From Secundilactobacillus yichangensis (GTDB lineage: Bacteria > Bacillota > Bacilli > Lactobacillales > Lactobacillaceae), in NCBI RefSeq assembly GCF_016861565.1, contig NZ_BOLK01000007.1, positions 1 to 64,000 of the forward strand: a stretch of DNA of 64,000 nt, written 5' to 3'. The position numbers and the translations under genes are program-made. Positions within the stretch are counted from its first letter, which is position 1, and the number at the start of each line of letters is the position of its first letter. Below, piece after piece: positions 43,324 to 51,455 of the stretch. The notes beneath the pieces are model-generated. The model searched no databases and was not told the origin of the DNA. It saw nothing but the letters and a program-made list of their open reading frames with translations.

Positions 43324-44094
43324 ATGGCAAAATTAGCAATTGTAACTGGTTCAGGACAAGGAATTGGCGAAGGCATCGCCCACCGTCTGGCAAAAGATGG
43401 TTACGCAATCGCCGTTGCTGATATCAATGACACCACCGCAGCTAAAGTGGCGCAGGATCTGCAGAGAGAAGGCTATAGCGCAAAGGCTTACCACGTTGAT
43501 GTAGCACATCGCGACGAGGTGTTTGACCTCGTTGACGCCGCGGTCAAAGACTTGGGGGAGTTGGCCGTCTACGTAAATAACGCAGGGGTGGCTTTCATCG
43601 AAAGTTTTATCGACTCAGATCCGGCACAGGTTGAACGATTACTAGACGTTAACTTAAAGGGGACTTACTGGGGCATTCAAGCTGCCGGTAAGAAGTTCAA
43701 GGAACAGGGCCACGGCGGTCGAATCGTAAACGCTGCCTCATTGGCAGGTTACGAAGCATCGGCATTGCAAAGTGCTTATTCGGCATCCAAGTTTGCTATT
43801 CGCGGTTTAACTCAGTCAGCAGCCAAGGAATTTGCCAAGGATAAAATTACCGTGAACGCTTATAATCCAGGCATTGTCCGCACCAAAATGCGGGATGCCA
43901 TCGATAAGAAGACGGCGGCAATCAAGCATAAGACAATCCCAGAACAGCAGGCAGACTGCCTAACAGAAATTGCCATTGGCCGGGAAGCAACGCCAGCAGA
44001 TGTCGCAGAAGTAGTAGCCTGGTTCGTGAGTCCAGGTGCTGGTTATGTGACCGGACAGAGTTTGCAGGTTGATGGGGGAATGAGATTTCATTAG
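43324..44094 (+). CDS. SDR-family acetoin/diacetyl reductase-like dehydrogenase
   Basis: 256 residues. Classical short-chain dehydrogenase: cofactor motif VTGSGQGIGEGIA, NNAGVA, catalytic Ser in NAASLAGYE and YSASK (Tyr, Lys), and C-terminal GYVTGQSLQVDGGM. Length and sequence resemble butanediol dehydrogenase/acetoin reductase (BudC). GGGGG precedes ATG 43324, 21 bases after luxS, so it may be read from the Met T-box promoter; why a carbonyl reductase should follow methionine status is unclear. Other SDR substrates are possible. Confidence 0.85.
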   Translation: MAKLAIVTGSGQGIGEGIAHRLAKDGYAIAVADINDTTAAKVAQDLQREGYSAKAYHVDVAHRDEVFDLVDAAVKDLGELAVYVNNAGVAFIESFIDSDPAQVERLLDVNLKGTYWGIQAAGKKFKEQGHGGRIVNAASLAGYEASALQSAYSASKFAIRGLTQSAAKEFAKDKITVNAYNPGIVRTKMRDAIDKKTAAIKHKTIPEQQADCLTEIAIGREATPADVAEVVAWFVSPGAGYVTGQSLQVDGGMRFH

Positions 44095-44103
44095 AGGGAG
44101 AGA

Positions 44104-44228
44104 GTGTGAAACGAGGCGTTTAGAGGTCGGAGTGTAAGGGTGCTTTACCAGAAATCCCGGTCTTGGATTTGTGGTGAAGCACCCTTACATGCAGGTCTCT
44201 GCCTCGTTGAACACGTTTGAGCTAGATA
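44104..44228 (+). repeat. Dispersed palindromic element, copy D
   Basis: GTGT/ACAC, ACGAGGC/GCCTCGT, a shortened AGAG/CTCT pairing, a central arm TGTAAGGGTGCTT with AAGCACCCTTACA, and the tip AAATCC-CGGTCTT-GGATTT. It ends TTTGAGCTAGATA. It starts ten bases after the SDR stop and before the operon terminator. Confidence 0.92.
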
Positions 44229-44255
44229 AAATCAATAAACAGAAAATGGATCCAC

Positions 44256-44305
44256 AAAAACCGCTTGGTAGCTTACAGAAATGTAAGCCCACCAAGCGGT
44301 TTTTT
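44256..44305 (+). terminator. Rho-independent terminator of the met operon
   Basis: AAAAACCGCTTGGT-GCTTACA pairs with TGTAAGC-ACCAAGCGGTTTTT over GAAA. Confidence 0.92.
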
Positions 44306-44351
44306 AAAACAAATGATGTCCCCAACTGAATAGGAGAGTAAAATTAGGACA

Positions 44352-44831
44352 GTGAATATTAATTCGGAAAGAAGTCGAAACAAAATGCCCGTTCAGTTGA
44401 AATCAGCAAGACCGTCACCTCAAATGTACCTCAAAACAGAGTCTCATCCCCAGTCGCATTATAAGTACGTCATCGGTGCAACAACGAAAGTGAAGCACCC
44501 GCTGGTTGAGCCGGAGACGCAGCAAGAAGAGCAACACCGAACTCAGCGTAAGAAAAAACGTTCATGGCTGACCACGATTGGGACGTGGCTACTCATTATT
44601 AAGGTTGTGAAGTGGGCTTGGCCATACGTGGAATGGCCAATCATAGATATCCTCATGATAGTCGGTATGCTATTGGCACCATTTTTAATGATTGCGTTCT
44701 TCACTTGGCTCGATAATAAAATGGGTGGTGGCGGTGGCTACTCAGGTGATTCATATGATGATAGTTACGACGCTGGCTGGTTTGATTCGTGGGCTTATCA
44801 TAATAATGACCATAATGATAATTTGTATTGA
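44352..44831 (+). CDS. Small membrane protein of unknown function with a Gly/Asp-rich tail
   Basis: 159 residues from GTG 44352; an internal ATG at 44385 is an alternative start, as neither has a perfect ribosome site. A basic stretch (RKKKRSW) precedes two hydrophobic segments (about 75-92 and 96-118), followed by a soluble tail with a GGGGG run and many Asp, Tyr and His residues. No family recognised. The composition of the tail suggests a disordered or metal-binding region. Confidence 0.5.
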   Translation: MNINSERSRNKMPVQLKSARPSPQMYLKTESHPQSHYKYVIGATTKVKHPLVEPETQQEEQHRTQRKKKRSWLTTIGTWLLIIKVVKWAWPYVEWPIIDILMIVGMLLAPFLMIAFFTWLDNKMGGGGGYSGDSYDDSYDAGWFDSWAYHNNDHNDNLY

Positions 44832-44863
44832 AATAAGGAGCGTATACCAGTATAAAAGTACAA

Positions 44864-44895
44864 AAGAGCGCGCTGATTGATTACCAGCGCGCTCT
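44864..44895 (-). terminator. Rho-independent terminator of the second recA
   Basis: On the minus strand AAGAGCGCGCTG pairs perfectly with CAGCGCGCTCTT over 8-9 nt. Confidence 0.82.
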
Positions 44896-44909
44896 TGGTG
44901 TGCGAACAG

Positions 44910-46001
44910 CTAAACCGCTTCAGTATGATCACCAGTAGATTTCTCATCCTTATCTGGTTTCTCATCCTTCTTCTCGTCGCTCCACATATCTTTAATATCT
45001 TGTTCAATCTTATCTTGAATTTCTGGATGCCGTTCCAAATATTCAATTACTTTAGGCTGACCCTGGCCGAGCCGTTCTTCCTGGTAAGAATACCAGGAAC
45101 CGGATTTTTGAACGATGTCGTTATCAACCGCAATCGTTAGCAGATCACCTGCGTGAGAAAGACCCTTACCAAAGAAGTTCTGCACTTCTACTTGTTTGAA
45201 TGGTGGGGCAACCTTGTTTTTAGTGACCTTGATCTTAACGTTTGTCCCAATGATATCCTGACCCTCTTTGATGTTGTCGCGACGACGAATCTCTAGTCGA
45301 ATGGTCGAGTAGAACTTCAGTGCGCGACCACCAGGAGTGACTTCAGGGCTGCCAAACATCACACCAACTTTCTCACGAATTTGGTTGATGAACAGCAGCG
45401 TAGTCTGCGTTTGGTTAGCTAAGCTAGTGAGACCACGCAGTGATTGCGACATTAAGCGGGCTTGTAAACCAACGTGACTATCACCGATCTCACCATCAAT
45501 TTCTGCCTTCGGTAACATGGCAGCAACGGAATCGAAGACGATCATATCCACAGCACCACTTTTAACCAATTCGTCAGCGATGTTAAAGCCATCTTCGGCA
45601 GTGCCAGGTTGTGATAATAGCAGTGAATCCAGGTCAACACCAAGGTTCTTGGCGTACGCTGGATCCAAAGCATTTTCAAAATCAATGTAGGCCACAATGC
45701 CATTTTGCTTTTGAAGTGAAGCAACTGCAGTCAGTGCTAAAGTGGTTTTCCCAGATGATTCTGGCCCGTAGAGTTCCATGATTCGACCATATGGATAACC
45801 GCCACCAATGGCGTGATCCAGTGAGAGTAGGCCTGAAGAGAAGCGTTTAATATCTAGATTGGGTTTGTCACCCATGCGCATTAACGCGCCCTTACCAAAT
45901 TTCTTATCAATTCGTTTTAAAGTTTCATCTAACGCCTGCTTGCGTTCTTTTGAATCAGTCCGTTGTGACGGATGACCGGCTTCGAATAATTGTAAGGCCA
46001 T
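44910..46001 (-). CDS. recA: Divergent RecA recombinase (probable second RecA)
   Basis: 363 residues from ATG 46001, which has AAAGGGGG eight bases upstream; the frame continues 71 codons upstream without support. Walker [10 protein letters not shown] (79-87), [18 protein letters not shown] and [16 protein letters not shown] (loop 1/2 regions) are all RecA-like. The strand containing the catalytic Glu reads IDFENALDP where nearly all RecA proteins have IDAEHALDP; the Glu (109) is kept. Several other positions are also unusual ([19 protein letters not shown]). The C-terminus is long and charged. A LexA box lies in the leader. I infer a paralogue beside a housekeeping recA elsewhere, but it could be the only copy. 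Confidence 0.85.
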   Translation of the reverse strand: MALQLFEAGHPSQRTDSKERKQALDETLKRIDKKFGKGALMRMGDKPNLDIKRFSSGLLSLDHAIGGGYPYGRIMELYGPESSGKTTLALTAVASLQKQNGIVAYIDFENALDPAYAKNLGVDLDSLLLSQPGTAEDGFNIADELVKSGAVDMIVFDSVAAMLPKAEIDGEIGDSHVGLQARLMSQSLRGLTSLANQTQTTLLFINQIREKVGVMFGSPEVTPGGRALKFYSTIRLEIRRRDNIKEGQDIIGTNVKIKVTKNKVAPPFKQVEVQNFFGKGLSHAGDLLTIAVDNDIVQKSGSWYSYQEERLGQGQPKVIEYLERHPEIQDKIEQDIKDMWSDEKKDEKPDKDEKSTGDHTEAV

Positions 46002-46022
46002 ACGGTAATCCCCCTTTATTGA

Positions 46023-46034
46023 GAACGTATGTTC
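46023..46034 (-). promoter_or_regulatory. LexA (DinR) box of the divergent recA
   Basis: GAACGTATGTTC is a perfect match to the Gram-positive SOS box core GAACNNNNGTTC. It lies 21 bp upstream of the start, after a TACAAT -10 element on the minus strand, so LexA would block transcription. Confidence 0.85.
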
Positions 46035-46158
46035 TAAATCTACATTACTATTGTAGTCTTCTTTGTCAGATAAACAAAGTGAAAGGGAACAATTGTTAAC
46101 GATTGTTTCATGTGGAACAACTTGATAGCAATGAATGGAATCTATAAGTAGTAGAAAC

Positions 46159-46199
46159 GAAAAAATCGAACTTACAGTTTTTAAAAGCTGCAAGCTCGA
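46159..46199 (-). terminator. Rho-independent terminator of the 134-residue membrane gene
   Basis: On the minus strand TCGAGCTTGCAG pairs with CTGTAAGTTCGA over a 10-nt loop, followed by TTTTTT. Confidence 0.85.
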
Positions 46200-46217
46200 C
46201 TTCATTTTTACCACTTA

Positions 46218-46622
46218 TCATAAACTGATCAAAATATAGCCACACACAACTCCCAGGGCAATTACCATATTGAGCTTGTCCAGTTGGCGTCCGCGTTGGT
46301 AGTAACGCTTGCACTGATTATAAATGGATCGGTCTTCTTGAGAAAGCTGCTTATTATCCTTAGCCATAAATTGTTTAAATTTGGCAACGGCTTGATTTTG
46401 CCGATTAACTTTACCGAACATAACAATGATGGTAATTCCAATGATGATGAGCACGCCATAGAAGAGCACGTTTGAAGTTGAGGCAGAGACTAAGTCCTTG
46501 CCGCCAATCAGCCCATTCACTACAGTTGCACCCAACGCTACAACGAAGATGACGGTATTAAATATTTCTGACCACCAGTACGAACGCAGGTATCGATGAT
46601 AATAGTTTAATTCTTTTTCCAT
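46218..46622 (-). CDS. Small membrane protein of unknown function
   Basis: 134 residues with two hydrophobic segments near 20-40 and 50-70, a charged middle (KFKQFMAKDNKQLSQEDRS) and a third short hydrophobic C-terminus. AAAGGAC lies about nine bases before ATG 46622, and a terminator follows, so it is a complete single-gene unit upstream of the divergent recA. No family recognised. Confidence 0.62.
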   Translation of the reverse strand: MEKELNYYHRYLRSYWWSEIFNTVIFVVALGATVVNGLIGGKDLVSASTSNVLFYGVLIIIGITIIVMFGKVNRQNQAVAKFKQFMAKDNKQLSQEDRSIYNQCKRYYQRGRQLDKLNMVIALGVVCGYILISL

Positions 46623-46926
46623 AGCTATTAAGTCCTTTTTAAATAGAAGGTTACTATGACATTATAGTCGATTATGCGATTGAGTGGGGATAAGAAGTAA
46701 AATAGGCAGTGGTTAGGCTTACAGATTCTCTTCAGTCGATTGCGAAAAAGGGAAACGCTTGATTGGTCATTTTCAGATTACGAGTGAAAGTAAAAAGCGC
46801 CATATTATTGATCATTTATTGGCAATAGTGACCGATTTTTGAGTTAAATTATTTTTATTTTTCAGTATTTTAAATGAGCAGAAAATGAGTCGAATGAGAT
46901 TTCAACAAAAATTATGTGAATAGTAT

Positions 46927-46955
46927 TTGACATTCAATTTACGGAGTGATAATGT
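46927..46955 (+). promoter_or_regulatory. Promoter of the tyrosine T-box unit
   Basis: TTGACA (46927-46932) followed by TGATAATGT (46947-46955), which offers GATAAT at 15-nt or TAATGT at 17-nt spacing. The preceding 46623-46926 is AT-rich with no visible gene. Confidence 0.7.
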
Positions 46956-46959
46956 GAAT

Positions 46960-47197
46960 TACAACATCAAAGGTCATAAACTTTAACCTTTTCGTGAGTA
47001 GGAACATTACCTCAGGGATCAGAGAAATAGTGGTTGGTGAAAACTATGCAGGGTAATGCTTCGAAATACTAAAGTGTTAGGACACGGTTGCCCACCGTTA
47101 TATGGGAGAGAGTGTGAGGTGTTTGACACCTTGAACTAGGGTGGTACCGCGTTTAAAAACGTCCCTTCATTAGAGATAATGAAGGGACGTTTTTTTG
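46960..47197 (+). ncRNA. T-box leader, tyrosine-specific (TAC)
   Basis: AGTA (46997-47000) opposes GAA (47063-47065), one base, then TAC at 47067-47069. GGTGAAAAC forms the distal loop. The canonical T-box AGGGTGGTACCGCG is at 47138-47151. The terminator AACGTCCCTTCATTA pairs perfectly with TAATGAAGGGACGTT and ends in seven Ts. The next gene is a 39-codon zinc-ribbon ORF; tyrS begins about 880 bp downstream. Confidence 0.95.
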
Positions 47198-47231
47198 TAC
47201 CTTGATGAAAATATAAAAGGTGGTGTAGATC

Positions 47232-47351
47232 ATGAAATCTAGCGATGTTACTATTCATTGCCCCGAATGCGGGGACATTGTTTTTGAGAAACATAACAAT
47301 GGTGAAATTATTTGTGCAGAATGCGGTCACGTTATTAACAGTGGCCATTAA
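47232..47351 (+). CDS. 39-residue zinc-ribbon microprotein
   Basis: Peptide beginning MKSSDVTIHCPECG, with a second CAECG and two further His residues, ending INSGH. The two CxxC knuckles (Cys 10/13 and 28/31) are spaced as in a zinc ribbon. AAAAGGTGG lies 9-10 bases before ATG 47232. It is the first gene after the tyrosine T-box terminator. Function unknown; free zinc ribbons of this size bind nucleic acid or protein, or buffer zinc. Confidence 0.78.
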   Translation: MKSSDVTIHCPECGDIVFEKHNNGEIICAECGHVINSGH

Positions 47352-47425
47352 GCAGCAACTCCGTTAATCAGCAAGTCAACTATGGCGGTAGTGGACTTGC
47401 AATATAGCATAGGAGGTATAAGTGT

Positions 47426-47674
47426 ATGGAAAATACCAAGACAAAACCACAGCAATCTCTCAAAAGTAAACTAACCAGAATCATTGTCACACTAGTTATG
47501 CTTTCACCTTTGTTTATTATAATGATTAATTCAAGTTGGTCAAACGTTGATGGCATTTCAGGAACTTTGATTTTGATTATGATGGTTAGTATTGCAATCG
47601 GACTTTGGAAAACGTCCAAGAGCTTAATCCTTGCCATTCAAAAGGGTGCAGATACCGAATACAAAGAAAGATAA
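47426..47674 (+). CDS. Small two-helix membrane protein
   Basis: 82 residues. A basic N-terminus (SLKSKLTR) is followed by two hydrophobic helices (about 18-37 and 45-62). AGGAGG lies a few bases before ATG 47426. It lies between the zinc-ribbon and the HTH-like genes, in the same direction and with no terminator between them, so it is probably co-transcribed from the tyrosine T-box promoter. No family recognised. Confidence 0.65.
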   Translation: MENTKTKPQQSLKSKLTRIIVTLVMLSPLFIIMINSSWSNVDGISGTLILIMMVSIAIGLWKTSKSLILAIQKGADTEYKER

Positions 47675-47693
47675 TCAAGATGTAGGTGATGAA

Positions 47694-47975
47694 ATGTTTG
47701 ATTTAAATGATCGCGATATTATGTCTTCTAGCGAAGCAGCAAGACGCTGGCATAAAGCGGATGATTACGTGCGGCAGGCCTATCGAAAGACCCCCTGGAA
47801 GTTTCCGGCAGGGTCGATTCGAAAGTTTGGAAAACAGCTAGTTGTGACCCGTCATGGGATGGAAGTTGTGACTGGATTAACCGAGGAAGAAGCAGCTCAT
47901 GAAGAGCGTCAATTTTTACCCGCTTCTAATCGAACTGCCCGAAATAATTATGATAAAAGTTTTAGTAAGAATTAA
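47694..47975 (+). CDS. Small helix-turn-helix-like protein
   Basis: 93 residues from ATG 47694, preceded by TAGGTGA; a longer frame from 47631 overlaps the previous gene and is not preferred. Residues 11-60 (SSSEAARRWHKADDYVRQAYR, then FPAGSIRKFGKQLVVTRHGME) resemble excisionase- or MerR-like winged helix domains that begin with a SEAA helix. It may be a DNA-binding protein. It lies about 100 bp upstream of tyrS, with its regulatory partner unknown. Confidence 0.6.
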   Translation: MFDLNDRDIMSSSEAARRWHKADDYVRQAYRKTPWKFPAGSIRKFGKQLVVTRHGMEVVTGLTEEEAAHEERQFLPASNRTARNNYDKSFSKN

Positions 47976-48006
47976 AAAATTAGCCGAAGATTAGATGATT
48001 ACCATG

Positions 48007-48036
48007 TTGACACCGTTTACATTGCTGGCTTATGTT
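48007..48036 (+). promoter_or_regulatory. Possible separate promoter of tyrS
   Basis: TTGACA (48007-48012), an 18-nt spacer, TATGTT (48031-48036). If used, tyrS would escape T-box control; otherwise it is read through from 46960. Confidence 0.5.
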
Positions 48037-48076
48037 TATGTCCGAAATCGAAGAAATTTTTTTGGAGGTAGAGGAC

Positions 48077-49330
48077 ATGAATATCATTGATGAGTTAACT
48101 TGGCGGGGTGCAATCAACCAGCAGACCGATGCTGAAGGTCTCAAAGAATTAACTGAAAGTAAGAGTATCTCTTTGTACTGCGGTGTTGATCCAACGGGTG
48201 ACAGCATGCATATTGGTCACCTGATTCCGTTTATGATGATGAAACGCTTCGAACTAGCAGGTCATCATCCATACATTCTCATTGGTGGCGCAACTGGTAG
48301 CATTGGCGATCCAAGCGGACGTAAGTCAGAGCGGCAGCTGCAAACCATGGAAACTGTGCAGGCCAACGTTAAAGCATTAACACACCAGATGCAGAAGTTA
48401 TTTGGCGGGAGCTCGAATATTTCGTTTGTTAATAACTACGATTGGCTTTCAAAAATTTCATTACTCGATTTTCTGCGTGATTACGGAAAATTAGTGAATA
48501 TCAACACCATGTTGGCTAAGGACATTGTCGCTAGCCGCTTGGATGTTGGTATTTCTTTTACCGAATTTACGTACCAAATTCTTCAATCTGTCGATTTTCT
48601 GACTTTACATCACGAGCATGATATTCAATTGCAGATTGGTGGCGCGGACCAGTGGGGTAATATTACCAGTGGGATTGACCTGATTCACAAAATTGACGGC
48701 GCGGATGAAAAAGTCTACGGGTTGACGATTCCGTTGATGCTTAAGGCTGATGGGACTAAGTTTGGTAAAACCGCTGGTGGGGCAATTTGGCTCGACCCTG
48801 AAAAAACTTCACCATACGAATTTTACCAATTCTGGCTTAACCAAGATGACCGGGACGTTGTCAAATACCTGAAGTACTTTACCTTCCTGGATCAGGATGA
48901 AATTGCTGAACTGGAACAAAGTGTGAAGAAGGCGCCCGAAAAGCGGTTAGCTCAAACTCGGTTAGCTGAGGAAGTGACGCGATTTGTACACGGGCAAGAA
49001 GCTCTGGATACTGCCCAGAAGATCACGAACATTCTCTTTTCTGGCAACGTGAAGGAACTGTCTGCAGCTGAAGTGCAGGATGCTTTCGGCAAGGCACCGA
49101 GTGTCTCAATCGCTAGTGAGCCGAAGAACGTTGTCGACTTACTGGTTGAAACGAAGATTGAACCATCCAAGCGTCAAGCACGGGAAGACGTGACTAATGG
49201 CGCCATTACGGTCAATGGTGACCGGATTCAAGAGACCAATTTTGAGGTGGATCCGAGTGCGCAATTTGACGGTAAGTTTGTGATTATTCGACGCGGAAAA
49301 AAGAATTATTTCCTTGCAAAAGTGCGTTAA
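48077..49330 (+). CDS. tyrS: Tyrosyl-tRNA synthetase
   Basis: 417 residues from ATG 48077, which follows GGAGG by eight bases; an in-frame ATG at 48032 lacks a site. Class I enzyme with the HIGH motif (HIGHL, residues 45-49), KMSKS variant KFGKT (228-232), and a C-terminal S4-like RNA-binding domain (QAREDVTNGAITVNGDRI). It charges tRNA-Tyr. Its position upstream of the tyrosine decarboxylase is that of the extra tyrS found in tyramine clusters, where it may sense tyrosine. Whether it is the only tyrS in the genome cannot be seen here. Confidence 0.95.
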   Translation: MNIIDELTWRGAINQQTDAEGLKELTESKSISLYCGVDPTGDSMHIGHLIPFMMMKRFELAGHHPYILIGGATGSIGDPSGRKSERQLQTMETVQANVKALTHQMQKLFGGSSNISFVNNYDWLSKISLLDFLRDYGKLVNINTMLAKDIVASRLDVGISFTEFTYQILQSVDFLTLHHEHDIQLQIGGADQWGNITSGIDLIHKIDGADEKVYGLTIPLMLKADGTKFGKTAGGAIWLDPEKTSPYEFYQFWLNQDDRDVVKYLKYFTFLDQDEIAELEQSVKKAPEKRLAQTRLAEEVTRFVHGQEALDTAQKITNILFSGNVKELSAAEVQDAFGKAPSVSIASEPKNVVDLLVETKIEPSKRQAREDVTNGAITVNGDRIQETNFEVDPSAQFDGKFVIIRRGKKNYFLAKVR

Positions 49331-49363
49331 TGAAAATTAGTTTTTAATTAATTTAACAAAAGT

Positions 49364-49399
49364 AAAAGGCAATAACCGATAACGGTTATTGCCTTTTTT
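49364..49399 (+). terminator. Rho-independent terminator of tyrS
   Basis: AAAAGGCAATAACCG pairs perfectly with CGGTTATTGCCTTTT over ATAA, followed by Ts. Confidence 0.93.
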
Positions 49400-49484
49400 C
49401 GTGCGGTTTCAAAGGATTATTGCAAGTAAATGTGAAATATCATATATGCTATTTTTAATATAAATGCCCTTTACAGGGTATTTA

Positions 49485-49498
49485 TGAAAGCGTATTCT
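49485..49498 (+). promoter_or_regulatory. cre (CcpA) site upstream of the tyrosine decarboxylase
   Basis: TGAAAGCGTATTCT matches the cre consensus at 13 of 14 positions, 38 bp before the start codon. A TTGCAA/TATATG pair about 60 bp upstream may be the promoter. Position downstream of it predicts glucose repression. Confidence 0.6.
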
Positions 49499-49536
49499 CA
49501 ACTTGAAAATAAATACACAACTTGGAGGCTGTTACC

Positions 49537-51429
49537 ATGGAAATCACAGATTCAAAGATTAATGATTTAAATTTGGACGCCTTATTTATCGGCGATAAGT
49601 CTGAAAACGGTGATCTGTACAAGGAATTATTGAATAAGCTTGTCGACGAGCACTTAGGCTGGCGGAAGAATTACATTCCTCAGGATAAGAACATGATTTC
49701 TCCTGAAGAACAGCAATCTCCCGAATTTCAAGATACGGTCAACCGCATGCGCAAAGTGCTGGATGATGTGTCCAACCGAATTCGGACTGAATCGGTGCCT
49801 TGGCACTCAGCTGGCCGTTACTGGGGCCATATGAACTCCGAAACTTTGATGCCGGCTCTATTGGCTTACGATTACGCGATGCTTTGGAACGGCAACAACG
49901 TGGCCTATGAATCATCGCCTGCTACTTCGCAGATGGAAGAAGAAGTCGGTAATGAATTTGCAACCATGATGGGTTACAAGAACGGCTGGGGGCACATCGT
50001 GGCTGACGGTTCGCTGGCTAACCTTGAAGGTCTTTGGTACGCCCGGAACATTAAGTCGCTGCCACTGGCAATGAAAGAGGTCACACCAGAATTAGTCAAG
50101 GGCAAGTCCGATTGGGAACTGCTTAATATGCCGACTGACGAAATCATGAAGCTGGTTGAAAAGTCCGGTGAAAAATTGGACGAATTAAAGGCTAAGTCAG
50201 CTCGTAGCGGAAAGAATTTACAAAAGCTTGGCAAATGGTTAGTGCCTCAAACCAAGCATTACTCATGGATGAAGGCCGCTGATATTATCGGAATCGGTCT
50301 TGATCAAGTCGTGCCAGTGCCAATCGATGAAAATTATCGGATGGATATTGACCAACTCGAACAAATCATTCGCAGCTTGACCTCAGACCACACGCCTATC
50401 CTGGGTGTTGTTGGTGTTGCCGGTTCGACCGAAGAAGGTGCCGTTGATCAAATCGACAAGATTGTTGAACTTCGGCACAAGCTGCAAAAGGAGGGCATTT
50501 ACTTCTACCTCCACGTGGATGCTGCATACGGCGGCTACTTCAGAACAATCTTCCTGGATGAAGACAATAACTTCGTACCGTTCGATCAATTAAAAGACCT
50601 TCACGCCGAGAACCACGTGTTTACTGAATCAAAAGACTATATCAAAGAAGATGTCTATAACGCCTATAAGGCTTTCACTGAAGCTGAGTCAATCACGATT
50701 GATCCTCACAAAATGGGCTATGTGCCATACGCTGCTGGTGGGATCGTGATCAAAGACGTCGCCATGCGCGATACGATTTCGTACTTCGCAACCTACGTCT
50801 TTGAAAAGGGTGCCGATATTCCAGCATTGTTAGGTGCCTACATTCTCGAAGGTTCAAAAGCTGGTGCAACTGCCGCAGCTGTTTGGGCAGCTCACCATAC
50901 GTTGCCGCTGAACGTAACGGGTTACGGTAAATTAGAGGGTGCTTCCCTTGAAGGCGCTCACCGTTACTATGACTTCCTGAAAGACTTGAGCTTCAAGATT
51001 AACGGTAAGACGATTGAAGTTCACCCACTGGTTAACCCTGATTTCAACATGGTAGATTACGTTCTTAAGGAAAAGGGCAACGATAGTTTAGCTGACATGA
51101 ATAAGCTGAACCACCAATTTTACGAGCAAGCCTCATACGTGAAGGGGACCCTTTACAGCAAAGAATACATTGTTTCGCATACCGACTTTGCGAAACCGGA
51201 TTACGGCGATAGTCCATTGCCATTTGTAAAGAGCCTTGGTGTTAGCGAAGCCGACTGGAACAACGTGGGTAAAGTAACGGTGATTCGGGCCTCAGTCATG
51301 ACACCTTACATGAACCGCCAAGAAAACTTTGACTACTTTGTACCAAAGATCAAAGTTGCCATGAAAGAATATCTTCAAAACATCTTCGTGGCAGAAACAA
51401 CCAAGCAATTATCTTCAGCACAACAGTGA
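49537..51429 (+). CDS. tdc: Tyrosine decarboxylase (PLP-dependent)
   Basis: 630 residues, close to known lactobacillus tyrosine decarboxylases. It converts L-tyrosine to tyramine and CO2 in the cytoplasm, consuming a proton. Group II PLP decarboxylase: WGHMNSE near the N-terminus, HVDAAYGG with the PLP-contacting Asp, and [14 protein letters not shown] with the Schiff-base Lys 392. GGAGG lies eight bases before ATG 49537, so the TTG at 49522 is not used. Followed by tyrP after 26 bases. A cre box lies in front. Confidence 0.95.
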   Translation: MEITDSKINDLNLDALFIGDKSENGDLYKELLNKLVDEHLGWRKNYIPQDKNMISPEEQQSPEFQDTVNRMRKVLDDVSNRIRTESVPWHSAGRYWGHMNSETLMPALLAYDYAMLWNGNNVAYESSPATSQMEEEVGNEFATMMGYKNGWGHIVADGSLANLEGLWYARNIKSLPLAMKEVTPELVKGKSDWELLNMPTDEIMKLVEKSGEKLDELKAKSARSGKNLQKLGKWLVPQTKHYSWMKAADIIGIGLDQVVPVPIDENYRMDIDQLEQIIRSLTSDHTPILGVVGVAGSTEEGAVDQIDKIVELRHKLQKEGIYFYLHVDAAYGGYFRTIFLDEDNNFVPFDQLKDLHAENHVFTESKDYIKEDVYNAYKAFTEAESITIDPHKMGYVPYAAGGIVIKDVAMRDTISYFATYVFEKGADIPALLGAYILEGSKAGATAAAVWAAHHTLPLNVTGYGKLEGASLEGAHRYYDFLKDLSFKINGKTIEVHPLVNPDFNMVDYVLKEKGNDSLADMNKLNHQFYEQASYVKGTLYSKEYIVSHTDFAKPDYGDSPLPFVKSLGVSEADWNNVGKVTVIRASVMTPYMNRQENFDYFVPKIKVAMKEYLQNIFVAETTKQLSSAQQ

Positions 51430-51455
51430 AATAAAGCGGACGGAAGGAAGTTACC

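Noticed and set aside
46002-46214. 71-codon upstream extension of the divergent recA
   Set aside because: It passes through the LexA box, the -10 element and the ribosome site; the RecA-like sequence begins after ATG 46001.
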